Shown: positions 1 through 11,590, counted from the stretch's first letter. The stretch is 64,000 bases of DNA from Orientallactaga sibirica (GCA_036365145.1 JAEOAD010000018.1:10894501-10958500); one strand, 5' to 3'. Numbers and translations: made by a program. The notes: generated by a model not told the origin, from the sequence alone.

Positions 1-570
1 ACTATTTAACTTTGTAAGGTTTGAGTTATAATCTGCTAATAAATAGCAATGAAAACCAACTATAGATTCTATAAGATAATTGATTCTTGTCCAGTATTAT
101 CTGTTTAGTCCATCTTCTACTATTATAATTAAGTAGCTAGTGGTAAGTAATGGATGAAGGAAAGAGGGATATTTAGCTCAATTTTGGAAGTCTAAGAACA
201 TGGTGTCACAGCTCCTCTGCTCTAGGCAGGACTTTCTGGATGCATCCCAACACACGAGGTAGCATCATGATAACATTGTGTATAGAGATATCATGTGCTC
301 GTGCAGGAAGCCAGAAATCAGGGAGGGACTTAAGGAAGCTGTTATATCAGCCTCTCCCACAGGAACACAGGAACTTACTTCCTCCATGAGACCAGTATAT
401 TAACCCATTCGGAAAGCAATTCCTAAGGACATAAAAACCTTTTAGGTTGTTCCTATTAAAGGTCCCACCATCACAATTCTCCTACGTGGGAAGCCAAGCT
501 CCCAGCAATGCACCTTTGAGGGACACAAGCAGACCATATCCAAACCATGGCAGTGTTTAAGTGTGCCATT
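1..570. other. Cd38 intron 1, left edge, no gene
   Basis: No coding exon is visible. The first 200 bases are AT-rich and unassigned. About 220-555 has the look of an old MaLR-type LTR lying on the minus strand, with a tail reading 'ggtcccacc' then 'ccaaaccatggca', but it is too diverged to classify with confidence. The intron 1 assignment is an inference from the Cd38 exon 2 further right. Confidence 0.4.
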
Positions 571-586
571 AAGAAGATATGCTGTG

Positions 587-751
587 GCCGGGCGTGGTGG
601 CGCACGCCTTTAATCCCAGCACTCGGGAGGCAGGGTGGGAGGATTGCCATGAGTTCAAGGCCACCCTGAGACTACATAGTGAATTCCAGGTCAGCCTGGA
701 CCAGAGTGAGACCCTACCTCGAAAAACCAAAAAAAAAAAAAAAAAAAAAAA
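587..751 (+). mobile_element. B1-type SINE (7SL-derived)
   Basis: The head 'gccgggcgtggtggcgcacg' and the internal 'aatcccagcac' are typical of 7SL-derived SINEs, and the element ends in a long A run. It is flanked by a direct repeat 'aagaagatatgctgtg' at 571-586 and 752-767, a target-site duplication from L1-type retroposition. The right-hand copy is also the 5' flank of the L1 that follows. Confidence 0.93.
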
Positions 752-767
752 AAGAAGATATGCTGTG

Positions 768-3224
768 ATACTGGCACAAAGACAGACATGTAGATCAATG
801 GAACAGAATAGAGGACCCAGATGTTAATCCAGGCAGCTACAGCCACCTGATTTTTGACAAAAAAAAAAAAATGCCAAAAATATTCACTGGATAAAAGACA
901 GCCTTCTCAACAAGGGGTGCTGTGAAAACTGGGTATCTGTATGTAGAAGGATGAAAATAGATCCTTGTCTCTCTCCATGTACAAGAGTCAAGTCCAAGTG
1001 GATCAGGAACCTTACTATTAGACCTGAAACTCTGAAATTGCTAGAGGAAAATTTAGGGAAAGCCCTTCAACATATTGGCATAGGCAAGGACTTTCTGAAT
1101 ATAACCCAATTTGCTCGGGAAATAAAACCACTAAGCAACCACGGAAATCTCATGAAATTACAAAGCCTTTGTAGAGCAAAGGACATTGAGTAGAGCAAAG
1201 AGACAACCTACAGAATGGGAGAAAATCTTTGCCAGCTATACACCTGACAGAGGATTAATATCCAGAATATACGAAGAACTCATAAAACAGAACAATAAGA
1301 AATCATACAACCCAAATAAAAATGGGCTATGGAACTAAATAGAGAGTTCTCATCAGAAGAAATACAGATGGCATATAAACATCTGAAAAAGTGTCCTTAG
1401 CCATCAGGGAAATGCAAATTAAAACTACTTTGAGATTCCATCTCACTCCTGTCAGAATGGCTACCATCAAGAAAACAAATGACAACAAGTGTTGGCATGG
1501 ATGCAGAAAAAGAGGAACACTTCTACACTGTTGGTGGGAATGTAATCTGGTCCAGCCATTGTGGAAATCAGTGTGGAGGTTCATGAGACAGCTAGAGATA
1601 GATTTACCATATGATCCAGCTATAGCATTCCTAGGCATATATCTGAAGGACTCTTCTCACTACCTTAGAGATACTTGCACAACCATGTTTATTGCTGCTC
1701 TATTCACAATAGCTGGGAAATGGAACCAGCCTAGATGTCCCTCCACAGATGAATGGATAATAAAGAGGTGGTACATTTACACAATGGAGTTCTATTCAGT
1801 GGTAAAGAAAAATGAAATTATGAAATTTGCAAGGAAATGGATGGATCTGGAAAGGATTATACTAAGTGAGGTTACCCAGACCTAGAAAGTCAAACATCGC
1901 ATGTTCTCTCTCATATGTGGATCCTAGCTACAAATGTATAGACTTGTGTGTGAGCTGGAACAAAAAATCAGTAGCAGAAGCCAGTAAGCTAGAAAAAGGC
2001 TATAAGGGAGGGAGGAGAGGGAAGGACTTAAGGGGATGGTATTATATATATGAAAGTAGAAGAATAGATTACAGGGAGGGGAAAGGTGTAAGCAAGGCCA
2101 AGGGAAGAGAATATGTAAAAGAAGAGTGGGGGAAGGGTCAACCAAAATTCAAGGTATTCTGAATAAGGCATATGTAAACCTACTCTTTTGAATAATGGCA
2201 CATCCAGAGGCCATAGATTGTTACTAGAAAATTTTCAGTGCCAGGGGATGGGATACCTTCCAGTGAGTTGTTTGCCAGAGAGGTCCCTGTTGCTTCCAAA
2301 ACATTAAAGGCTATTGCCAAGGCCCTTGGTTTCCCTTGAGAAACAGAGGTTAAAACCCTATTGCTGAAGACTCCACTGGCCTGAGTGGCAAGGTCACTGA
2401 GAGATCAAGCTGGTACTGAGCAGAAAACTTTCTCCCTGTGGACCAGCCAACTGAAAGCTGGAAATAACTGCAGTGCATGCAGCCATAAGGGAGACAGAAG
2501 TCATCAGCAGTGAAAACAGTGGACATTGGAAACCTCAAGCTTGGCCTCTTAGGCCAAATGACCTAACGGATGCAATAGTGGCATGTTTGCGCTGGGGGAA
2601 ACCAACTGCTCTCTGATTGGACTGAAGGCCCACTCTGTGGGAGGGAATACATGCCTGGTACTGAAAAACCTAATCAAAAGCCTCTGGCAGGGGAGGTCAT
2701 GAGCCTTAGGGGTATAAAGCCTGCTCTTGTCTGGCTACATGTGTATATTATTCCCATTGAACTGCCCTGAAAGCACTACAGTTAATGTTCATATTCACAT
2801 ATTAATGCTACTCTCACTTCTGGTTAGACAGTGATGACCACTGGATTACCTAAAAGACAATATAGTGCTCAGCAGAGGGGACAGAGGAGTGTCCAGTACT
2901 GAAACATCTCTGTCATACCCTCCTAGGCTCAGGGTCCATTGCAGAAGAGATGGCAGAAAGAACGTAAGAGCCAAAGGAAGGGAACGACTCCTTACAATGC
3001 AACTGTCCAGACAGAAGTTGGCCTTGGTATTACAGTACCTAGCAGTACCTTCATAAGACCCTCATAATAGGAGAAAAAGATGATGACATCAAATTAAAAG
3101 AGAAGAGATGGAGGAGATATGAAGGAAAGTGGAGTTATGAAGGGAAGGGGGAAAAGAGGGAAATATCATGATTTATTTTTCTATAAGTATAGAAGTTGTC
3201 AATAAAAAATAAAAATTAAAATAA
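768..3224 (+). mobile_element. 5'-truncated L1: end of ORF2 plus long 3' UTR
   Basis: About 768-1926 encodes the C-terminal part of L1 ORF2p, with an in-frame stop near 1190 and frame changes. The last ORF2 codons (ending ICGS-stop in the related copy) fall at about 1924. A 3' UTR of about 1.3 kb follows, ending in an A-rich tail near 3224. The 3' flank 'aagaagatatgttg' (3225-3238) repeats the 5' flank (752-767), so this is one insertion with a target-site duplication. It is dead: truncated and interrupted. Confidence 0.9.
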
Positions 3225-3529
3225 AAGAAGATATGTTGCTCATCCTTTGGCCTTAATTCTAAGTTTTAAGTATTTTGTAACATTCAATAAATAAGTCATT
3301 TCTGGAACTGGATCCATGACTTCCCCTCCACCATAAGAAAAAAAATTGGAAGTTTTTTATATATAATGATGAGGTATTTGCATATAACCCTCTCACATTG
3401 CTCTTCATACTTTAAAGTTTATCTCTAGATTATTTATAAATTTATAAATAGCATGTTATTCTATATAATCTAGAGAATGATAAGATGGGGAAAAGTATGT
3501 ATATATTTTATACCAATTCATTTTAAAAA

Positions 3530-3723
3530 ATGTTTTATTATTTTTATTTATTTATTTATGAAAGAGAGTGAATGGGAACACAAGGGGCCTTTAGCTACCA
3601 CAAATAAACTTCAGATGCATGCACCACCATGTGCATCTGGTTTATGTGGGCTCTTAGGAATTGAATCTGGGTCCTTAGGCTTCACAGGCAAGAGCCTGAA
3701 CTGATAAGCTATCTCTCCAGCCC
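3530..3723 (-). mobile_element. tRNA-derived SINE (DIP-like), minus
   Basis: Read on the minus strand it starts 'gggctggagagatagc', continues through the family body 'ccagatgcac', and ends in an A-rich tail seen as TTTATTTATTT on the plus strand. It is one of about twenty copies of this family in the window. Confidence 0.88.
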
Positions 3724-3751
3724 CCAATTCATTTTTAAAAAATTGTTTTCT

Positions 3752-3957
3752 GTGGCTAGAGAGATGGGTTAGCATTTAAAGTGCTTGCCCATGACGTCTA
3801 ATGACCCCAGTTCAGTTCCCTAGTACCCACGTAAACCAGATGCACAAAGTGGAGCATGCATCTGGAGTTCATCTGTAGTGGCTAGAGGCCCTGCTGGGGC
3901 CATTCTATCACTGTCTCCTTTCCCTCTCTGCTTGTAAATAAATAAATATATTTTTTA
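3752..3957 (+). mobile_element. tRNA-derived SINE (DIP-like), plus
   Basis: Head 'ggctagagagatgggttagc', body 'ccagatgcacaaagtgg' and tail 'aaataaataaatat'. It lies tail-away from the minus copy just to its left, so the two heads face each other across about 30 bases. Confidence 0.88.
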
Positions 3958-4204
3958 AAGTTTTTGATATGCAGTGGGTTGGATCCACAGATGTGAAACC
4001 ACCAATACAGAGACTAACTGCCAGTATGAACTCCTGTTATGCTCTGAAAGTTCTCCTAGATCCTGAGCACATAGCAGCAAAGATAGCATAAAAAATTCTC
4101 TAAATGTGTGAAACTTATATTTTCATAGGCACAGAAAAAAACATGACACAAACCAAGAAAAAATATAATATAACAAGGGATTCACTGCCTCCCTTTCCAC
4201 GTCT

Positions 4205-4320
4205 AGGGTCATGGGTATGAACCACCACACTCAGCATTCATGTGGTTCTGGGCATCCAAATTCAGGTTCTTATGCTTGTGCTGCAAGAATTTTACTCTTT
4301 GAGTCATCTTCCAGCCACCA
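4205..4320 (-). mobile_element. B4-like SINE fragment
   Basis: A short stretch with the 'gggtatgaaccaccacactc' type body and the 'gagtcatcttccagcc' end seen in old B4/B1-derived SINEs on the minus strand. It is diverged and truncated. The flanking 3958-4204 and 4321-4504 are AT-rich and show nothing recognisable. Confidence 0.5.
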
Positions 4321-4504
4321 TTATTTTTTTTTAAGTATAGTTTTATTATTGATTTGTTCTACTCTAGTATCACACTTTACAGAATACAAATATATAATTT
4401 TTCTTTATTGCTATTTTCCTCTTTTATTTATAAATATACATAAAAATACCTATTTGTAAATACATATATAAATATATTTTAGTGTGTTGGACAGATTAGG
4501 CCAT

Positions 4505-4746
4505 TTGGCTGGCTACATTATTTTTATTTTTATTTATTTATTTTTATTTAATTAATTAATTTGAGACAATGAGAGGGAAAGAGAGATAAAGAGTGAAAAT
4601 GGGTGCTCCAGGGCCTCTAGCCACTGCAAATGAACTCCAGACACATGTGCCACCATGTGCATTTGGCTTACATGGACCTGGAGAATGGAACTGGGGTCCT
4701 TAGGCTTCACAGGCATGTGCTTTACCCGCTAAGCCACCTCTCCTGC
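4505..4746 (-). mobile_element. tRNA-derived SINE (DIP-like), minus
   Basis: T-rich tail at the left, then the family body read backwards (gccactgcaaatgaactcc, caccatgtgcatttggctta), ending in the head complement 'taagccacctctcctgcc'. Confidence 0.87.
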
Positions 4747-4789
4747 CCTGGCTACATTCTTGTGGCATTATTTAACAAGCTAGCCTAGT

Positions 4790-5160
4790 GCCTTAATTGC
4801 CTATTATTGACCGAGAGCAGGTTAGAGTGAGTTGGACCTGGGAGTACTTTTCTTCAACATCACCGCAAGAGACCCAGAGTGTCCCACTGTTCCACATTTG
4901 AGTGTGGGTATAAGGGTTGGATGTCATGTGCCTGGCCCATCCTTTCTAAAGCTCCATAGCAACTTTTTATCCACTTGGTTCAGCAGCATTTGATGGTTGT
5001 GGCCAAGACTGATGAGTTCCATAGAGATCACCAGATTGATATGTTCTAAGTGGAAGATTCCTTGGGCATATATTTACTTGAATTCTTCTAAATTGAGGAC
5101 TTTCTCCACCATTTGGTTGCCCTGCAAGAGAGGTCATAAAAGAAAGACAGGACAGACACT
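4790..5160 (-). other. Unassigned stretch, possible old retrocopy
   Basis: On the minus strand a degraded reading with several stops looks weakly protein-like (for example a stretch reading LLNQVDKKLL), but no parent gene is recognised. It may equally be plain intron sequence. Confidence 0.15.
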
Positions 5161-5199
5161 TGATTCCTTTTATTTATCAGTCAATTGACAAATGTATTA

Positions 5200-5830
5200 G
5201 TCAAGGTTCTTCAGAGAAACAGAAACAATAGAATGTCTAGGTAGATGCTAGATAGATAATAGAAGATAGATAATAAATAGATGATAGGTATATAGATGAT
5301 AGATAGATAGATAATAGATAGATGGAGTTTATTATAAGGATGGGCTGATGTGGTGATTGTGGTCACTGCAAAGTCCCACCACAGGTTTTCTGCAGCCTGG
5401 TGACCCTTGGATGCTGTAGCATTCTCAGTCTGAGTCCCAAGGCTTCAGAGCCAGAGGAGCCAATGATGGAACTCTCATAATGAGTCTAAAGCCTAAGCAC
5501 TTGGTGGGCTGCTGGTATAAGTCCTGGACTTCAAGAACCACAGAAAACAGACCCCCTACCCTTGCTTCAAGGCAAGAAACCAAGTCATTCATCTGTATTT
5601 CTTCTCCTTGCTCATTAGATGGTACTTACCTACTTTGAGTGCAGTTCTTCCCCAACTCCTACCCTCAAGCTCATACACTCATCTCCTCTGGAAAAAAACT
5701 CACAGACTGAACCACAATAATACCTTGAAAGTGTCTAGGTATTCCTTAATCTAATCATGCTGATATCTAAAATGAATCATCCAAGTTGAATGATGAGTTG
5801 ATGCTACATCAGTCTCTAGGGATGAGCAGC
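5200..5830 (-). repeat. Old interspersed repeat with GATA-type microsatellite
   Basis: The left end 'gtcaaggttcttcagagaaa' and the following 'gagtttattataagga' resemble an ancient mammalian repeat that is often found with a central tetranucleotide expansion. Here (TAGA)n-like repeats with TAA interruptions fill about 5236-5325. The class is not certain. The right part to about 5830 is diverged. Confidence 0.5.
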
Positions 5831-6174
5831 AGATTTCTGTTTTGAGTGTCATCATGAACTCACTGTCTTTATTATTTGATGAACATCAATCCATTGGTGT
5901 CACTATATTATTTAAATTCTTCTATCTTTTGGCCAGTGGGGCCCCTTCAATGAGTGGTGTGGTGTTTAGATATGATGCCAGCTGTTTGTTTATTTTATCA
6001 CAATAAAGGCACATCATGTAAATGTTATGCCTTAGAATGGTATTACTCTGAGGAATTCTGACTGCTTTTAGTGGAAATCAGATTTAGAAAGAGTATAAGA
6101 GTACTGCTTGCTACCAGCTTGTCATGGTTTTCTGGAGTTTTAGTGGATAGTGACAGAAAACACATTCTTTTTTA
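5831..6174. other. Intron sequence, nothing recognised
   Basis: AT-rich sequence without a clear repeat family, exon or motif. Confidence 0.4.
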
Positions 6175-6411
6175 TTTTTTAAATATTTTATTTATTTAGT
6201 TATTTGTGCATGTGCATGAGAGACAGAGAGAGGTAGGAGAGAGAGAAAGAGGCAGATAGAGAGGCAGTAAGTATACCAGAGCTCCAGCCACTGCAAACAA
6301 ACTCCAGGTGCACGTGCCACCTTGTGCGTATGGCTTATGTGGGTCCTGGGGAATTGAACCTGGGATTCACAGGTGAATGCCTTCACCACTAAGACATATC
6401 TCCAGTCCACA
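6175..6411 (-). mobile_element. tRNA-derived SINE (DIP-like), minus
   Basis: Shows the T/A-rich tail, a GA-rich block (complement of the CT tract), the body (gccactgcaaacaaactcc) and the head complement 'catatctccagtcc'. It abuts a B1 element directly. Confidence 0.88.
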
Positions 6412-6560
6412 TTCCTTTTATTTTGTTGAGGCAGGGTCTCAGTATAACCCAGGCTGCCTTGAACTCTGTAGCCCAGGCTGGCCTCTAACTCATGGCAGTC
6501 CTCCTCCCTCAGCCTCCTGAGTGCTGGGATTAAAGCCATTTGCCACCACACTTGGCAAAT
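6412..6560 (-). mobile_element. B1-type SINE, minus
   Basis: The minus strand reads through 'tttaatcccagcactcagga' and 'gaggactgccatgag', and ends in a T-rich tract ('ttttattttgttgagg' on plus). It is somewhat diverged. Confidence 0.85.
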
Positions 6561-8060
6561 GTTTTCTTGCTGCTAAAGGAAGAAACATGTAAGTTATGAA
6601 TTCATATCTATAATTATAATTCTAAGCGAATTACAAGATTTTTGTTTAAGCTTGTATCATCTTGAACTGAAAATCTTGGTTCCTAATCAATTATGTTTGT
6701 TTCTGTACATATGTGTGATATATAATAAAATACATTTATTTGTATGTATATTTAACTGTTGTTGCTAACAAAAGATGTGCTAAATGACGTAAAAGTTCTT
6801 CACAGTTCTTTTCTTCAGACATGGCACATGCCACAAGTGCTGGGTTGTGAGCCCATGATGCACTGGTGTGTTCCACTTAAAGGATCTCCCTGGCTGCTGT
6901 ATTGAGAATAGATGGTATCAGGACAAGAGATGCTCTTGAGATGAGAGATGACTGTGACTTGAATTGTGGTGAATGGTACTGAGAAGTAGAGGGATTGTGG
7001 ACACATTTGGGAGAGGGGCAGGCAAGGCTCATGCCCAGGCTGCCCTCAAACTTCCCTTAAATTGATGATTCTCCTACTTCTGAATCCTGGGACTCGGGCC
7101 TGCAGCCACTCCAGTCTATGGATACATTTTGATAGTAGGTCCCATTTGATTTGGTATGCGCTTGAATATGAGATGTGAGAGAGAAAAGAAGAGAGCACAG
7201 ACTCCCAGAGTTTTGAGTTGAGCTACTAGAAACCCACGTTGCCATTTCAGAAAGGGACAGAGGAGAGTGAAGCAAGTTAGGAAAGGAATGGGTTTGCAGT
7301 CTAGTTTGGCAATGTGCCTTTGCAATCATGCAAGGGAGATTCTGAGTAATAAACTGGACAAATTTGAAAACAAATAGTGTGTAGAGAACTTCAAAGAACA
7401 GAATGTTTCTGAAGGAGGGAATAAAATCACATCTTTTAGGTGATTTTGACTGATCGAGTATGATGCAGGCTGTAAATTGACCCATGGTTGGATAGCTTGG
7501 ACAAGATTGATTTAGGATGGCTAGAGGTGTCACTGGAATGGATTAGAGAAAAGGGTGAAGATCAACGTTGGAGACCATGTGTGTTTTTCTGGAAAGAACA
7601 GAAATGGAGTGGTAGTTGGGTGAACAAGTTGCAGCTATGGGAGGTCATCTGAGGGACAGCTTCTTTTAAGTAAGCTGAGATGTCATCTCAGTGAGGTCTG
7701 TGTCCAGATTTCTGTCATGTCCTGTGGTCTTTCTCAGTTGACATACCAATAGCAAATTCAGAGGCATTTTAAAAAAATGACTCATGGTCATTATTGTTGC
7801 TGGTCATCTCTCTCTTGGTGTTTCCAGGTTCTTGCTGTCTTATTCCAAGGATTGAAAAGGATGAGCACAAGAAGGAAAGCAGCCAGAAGCATTATGAAAG
7901 AGCAAAACCAAAGGAAGGGGGAGGATGCTGAGAGAGAGCAGCAGGCTTCTTGAGCTAGAGTGCCTGGGTCACTGTCTGGGGCTTCCTTTGATGGGGTCTG
8001 GGAGGAAGAGGATCTTGTTGCTGAGGGTGTCATTTGGGTGGGCTTTTGTTTTTATTGGCA
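6561..8060. other. Unassigned intron sequence with open minus-strand frames
   Basis: No repeat family is recognised with confidence. The minus strand is open for 63 codons (6815-7006), 158 codons (7057-7533) and 80 codons (7791-8033). The last has a hydrophobic stretch of about 20 residues (around FIMLLAAFLLVLILF), predicted membrane-spanning, followed by a basic tail. No similarity to a known protein is recognised and no splice structure is evident. An LTR-like repeat follows at 8080-8395, so retroviral debris is one possibility. Confidence 0.3.
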
Positions 8061-8079
8061 GACACATGATATAAGTTTT

Positions 8080-8395
8080 TATCTGCTATGCATGCCCCTT
8101 CCCACAATGCCCAACCATGCATAGGCAAAAGATGACAAATAGAGGTTTCTCCCTACAAGTTCACTCAGGAAATATGGTTTGCTTTATTGTGCATGCACCC
8201 AAAACTAGTCCAAGCCAGATGGCCCCTGTCTCTTGATCCTGGACACAACTTACAACTCATTTGAATAAAATCTGACCATAAAAGGAGAGTTAACTAAAGG
8301 TTGTCAGGGAGAAGAAACTGATTCCTGTTTGAAGTGCACCTCAATGCAGGTGGGGGTCCCAGGTTGCCAAAAGAGTGCTAGGTGCATTGCTGGGA
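8080..8395 (-). repeat. LTR-like repeat, copy 1 of 2
   Basis: This stretch is clearly related to 27455-27780: both contain forms of 'catgcacccaaaactagtcc', 'gatggcccc' and 'gtgggggtcccaggt' in the same order. Two dispersed copies show that it is an interspersed repeat. An LTR is the likeliest class, but ends and duplications were not resolved. Confidence 0.5.
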
Positions 8396-8399
8396 AAGG

Positions 8400-8598
8400 G
8401 GGCTACGGAGATGGCTCAGCAGTTAAGGCACTTACTTGAATAGCCTAACGACCTGGGTTTGACTCCCCAGTGCCCACATAAAGCCAGATGCACAGTGGTA
8501 CATGCATCTGGAGTTTGCAGCAGCTGGACACCCTGGCACACCCATTCTCTCTGTCACTCTTCTATTGCTTTCTGCTAGCAAATACATTTTTTAAAAAG
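8400..8598 (+). mobile_element. tRNA-derived SINE (DIP-like), plus
   Basis: Head 'ctacggagatggctcagcag', B-box-like 'gggtttgactcc', body 'ccagatgcaca' and a short A-rich tail near 8590. Confidence 0.87.
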
Positions 8599-8606
8599 AC
8601 ATCAGT

Positions 8607-8973
8607 TTTTAAGATAAAGATATGGGTTAGCAGTTAAGGTGCTTACCTGCAAAACCTAAGGACCCAGGTTTGATTCCCAATACCCACATATGCAAGATGC
8701 ACAAGGTGGTGCATTCATCTTGAGTTCATTTGCAGTGGCTGGAGGCCCTGGCAAGCCCATATTCATTCTTTCTCTCTGTTTCTTTTTTTTTCTTTTTTTT
8801 TTCTTTTTGGTTTTTCAAGCCCAGGCTGACCTGGAATTCACTATGTAATCTCAGGGTGGCCTCTTGAATTCATGGTGATCCTCCTACCTCTGCCTCCCGA
8901 GTCTGGGGTTGAAGGCGTGCACCACCATGTCCAGCTTGACTCTTTATTTCTTTCAAATAAACAAAATATTTTT
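8607..8973 (+). mobile_element. tRNA-derived SINE (DIP-like) split by a B1
   Basis: The plus-strand SINE begins at about 8607 and runs to its CT-rich region near 8780. A minus-strand B1 (about 8782-8936) interrupts it there. The remaining tail 'ctctttatttctttcaaata' follows at about 8940. The B1 is therefore the younger insertion. Confidence 0.85.
8782..8936 (-). mobile_element. B1-type SINE nested in a tRNA-derived SINE
   Basis: The left end is the T-rich complement of its A tail, followed by 'cccaggctgacctggaattc' and ending near 'gcaccaccatgtccagc'. Both flanks are parts of a single tRNA-derived SINE. Confidence 0.87.
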
Positions 8974-9356
8974 TAAAATTGACCCCAGTTGTTCAACTAT
9001 TCCTCATGGTTATCTGCTTATTATTACCAAAACATTATTTAACTTTCACAGGAAGAAAATGTTTTTTTTTTTTCACTTAGCTAATTTATTTATGTACAAT
9101 TTTATACAATTATATAGTTATGACAAAAATACGAAAACATACACATTTGTGAAGAGGTAACTAAGCATCTCAGGGGACAGAAACAAAAGTTCTTGGGTGT
9201 ACTGTAGAGTAGCCTAAAAGCTATGTTGAAAATTATTTGTTTTATAGAAAAAAAATGAATAGTGTTCGTTTACTGGGTGTAGTTAAATAGTTACGGATTA
9301 AGAGGGTTTGTTTTGTTTTGCTTTGCTTTCTGGCCAAAGTGAATTTAGAATTGTCT
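8974..9356. other. Intron sequence, nothing recognised
   Basis: AT-rich intron sequence leading into the left arm of the large inverted repeat. Confidence 0.4.
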
Positions 9357-10520
9357 GGGCCATTAGATGACATTAAGCAAAGGGTTGAAGGGAGAGGGCT
9401 TTGGTACACACATATATACAATGAAATAGACTGTGGAATGAGGAAAAAAGCAGAGAAAGGGAGACTGGTAATGCTGGTAAGTGTAGGCAGTGCCTGGGAC
9501 CAGAGAACAGTGATCAAGATGGTCAAGTGATAGATTCTGAGTTGGTAGTGAATTTTATTTCTTTAAAAAAATTTTATTTTTTATTTAATTAATTAATTAA
9601 TTTATTTATTTATTTATTTATTTATTTGAGGTAGGGTTTCACTGTAGCCCAGGTTGTCCTGAAATTCACTATGTCATCTCTGGGTGGCCTTGAACTCATA
9701 GCAATTCTCTTACCTCTGCCTCCTGAGTGCTGGGATTAAAAGTGTGTGCCACCATGCCCAGCTGGTTGTGAATTTTCTAATGATGTGTATATGCTGTTAA
9801 ACACATGAAGAATTGGTGGTAATTGCAAGGTTTGGGGTCTGAGACACTGGAAGGTGGAGTGGAGTGGAGTGGTCGTCAGCTGGAAGAGGGCTTGTGAGCA
9901 CAGATGGCTTTAAACAGGAGTTCAGGTTGGAAATGCCTGGTAGAATCCAAGGAAAGGCATGGAATATAGAGATAAGCATGTGGCAGAGACAAAGAAGAGA
10001 TGATGCAGCCATGGCTGAGGACAAGGGCTGAGCCCCAAGGCCCTCCAACATTAGGATGCTGGGAGAAGAAACAGACTTGCTCAAAAAGCAGAACAACGGC
10101 TTGTGATGCAAACTGAATGACATGAGATTCCACACAGAAGGAAGGAAGTGTTCCACTGTAACAGACGCTCCAACTGGCCCAGGAAGACTGAGGACTGAGA
10201 CTAGACCCAGAATTATTAGCTATGCTCAAAGAAGTTTTGCTGTGACAAGAAGCTGGAGGCTAGAAGCCATCCCGGGATGGAAGATTAGAAAGAGCCTGTT
10301 TTCTCTGAGCTGCTGAGGTGACTCAGGGTACTCCACTTCTGGGTGTCTCATTATATATGTCAAAAATTTCTTGCTTCATGCCTGTTTCATTTGAGTATTT
10401 CCTTGCTGGTAGCTCAAAGTTCTTACTTGGCATATCTAGTGGCATGGCTTTGTCCTAACAAAGATATTGAAATTGTAACTCCATGTACCTCAGAATGTAT
10501 GTTTGCAAATTTTCAAGTCA
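9357..10520 (+). repeat. Left arm of a 1.15-kb inverted duplication
   Basis: The reverse complement of this stretch is nearly identical to 13479-14628. Matching landmarks run in opposite order: 'gggccattagatga' (9357), a B1 SINE (about 9620-9765), 'gtcgtcagctggaagagggc' (about 9872), the palindromic 'atcccgggat' (about 10269) and 'ggcatatctagtggcatggc' (about 10429). The similarity stops after 'ttttcaagtca' (10520). Open frames inside it are mirrored in the other arm and are not genes. Confidence 0.93.
9618..9766 (-). mobile_element. B1-type SINE inside the left inverted-repeat arm
   Basis: A minus-oriented B1 with its A tail seen as TTTATTTATTT on the plus strand. The corresponding plus-oriented B1 sits at 14231-14365 in the other arm with matching flanks, so the insertion predates the duplication. 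Confidence 0.9.
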
Positions 10521-10729
10521 CAAGAATAAGTTTTACCAAAGGAGGAATGGTGATAAGAATGACAAGATTTTGAGATCAAAACAGGAGAGTGGAAGATAAC
10601 CTCAAGGTCTAGTTTCCTGTGTGTGTTTCAAAAAGAGCAAGGGTGAGAAAGGAAAGGAGTGATTATATTCATGCAGTTTCCAGTTCATGTAGTTGGGAAT
10701 TAGAAGATGATTTTAGGGGGTGTGTGGTT

Positions 10730-10842
10730 AAAAGTTTGCTGTAGCTAGGCTAACCTGGAATTCAGTATGTGGTTTCAGGCTGGCCTTGAACTCATGGTGA
10801 TCCTCCTACTTTTGCCATGTGCCACCACACACCCAGCAGATC
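10730..10842 (-). mobile_element. B1-type SINE fragment
   Basis: Contains 'ctaacctggaattcagtatg', 'ggccttgaactcatggtgat' and 'gccaccacacacccagc', with an internal deletion that removes the usual 'ctgggattaaa' part. Confidence 0.8.
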
Positions 10843-11019
10843 ATTTTTTTTCTAGCAACCCCCTCCCACAAAAACCAAAAGAACAGTAAATTTCCACTCT
10901 GGAGGAGGGGGATGAAGAAACAAGAAAGTGAGAACTTAGGTCAGAAATTTTAAGAATACATCAAACAAGTGATTAACATTTTAAACATTTTATTCCATTC
11001 AATGACTGTCTTTTTGAAA

Positions 11020-11228
11020 ATAATGTTTTATTTTTATTTATTTATGCGACAGAGAAAGAGGGAGAAAGAGGGAGAGAATTGGCACATCAGGGCCTCCAGC
11101 CACTGCAGTTGAACTCCAGACATATGCATCCCCTTGTGCATCTGGCTAACGTGGGTCCTTGGGAATTGAACCTGAGTCCTTTGGCTTCTCAGGCAAATGC
11201 CTTAACTGCTAAGTCATCCCTCCAGCCC
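11020..11228 (-). mobile_element. tRNA-derived SINE (DIP-like), minus
   Basis: T/A-rich tail at the left, a GA-rich block, the family body, and the head complement 'taagtcatccctccagccc'. Confidence 0.88.
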
Positions 11229-11322
11229 AATGACTGATTTTAAATCTCACTATGAAAGTGAAATATGCACACTGTTGAACCCTGGTTAAAGATTTAAAAA
11301 TAAGGCATGAAGAATCTAAAAT

Positions 11323-11466
11323 TAGGCTGGAGAGATGGCTCAGCAGTTAAGGCACTTGCCTGCAAAACCTAACAACCTGAGTTCATTTCCCCAGTACCCA
11401 CATGAAGTGAGCTGCACAAAGTGGCATGTGCATCTGGAGTTTTTTCAGTGGCTGAGGCCCTGGAGT

Positions 11467-11545
<79 letters not shown>

Positions 11546-11590
11546 TCTGTCTCTCTCTGCTTGCAAATAAATAAATAAAAATATATTTTA
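11323..11590 (+). mobile_element. tRNA-derived SINE (DIP-like) with expanded CT/GT tract
   Basis: Head 'ggctggagagatggctcagc', family body, then (CT)n at about 11467-11503 passing into (GT)n at about 11506-11541, and the tail 'caaataaataaataaa'. The microsatellite lies where the family has its usual CT-rich segment, so it has probably expanded from there. Confidence 0.9.

Noticed and set aside
1391..1885. 164-165-codon frames at 1391-1885 and 26290-26787
   Set aside because: These are C-terminal parts of L1 ORF2, already covered by the L1 entries.
5236..5325. Regularly spaced repeats resembling an array
   Set aside because: They are a plain GATA-type microsatellite; CRISPR arrays are not expected in mammalian DNA.
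11369..11566. Frames through CT/GT repeats (also 18571-18756, 63613-63885)
   Set aside because: Encoded by dinucleotide repeats; not genes.
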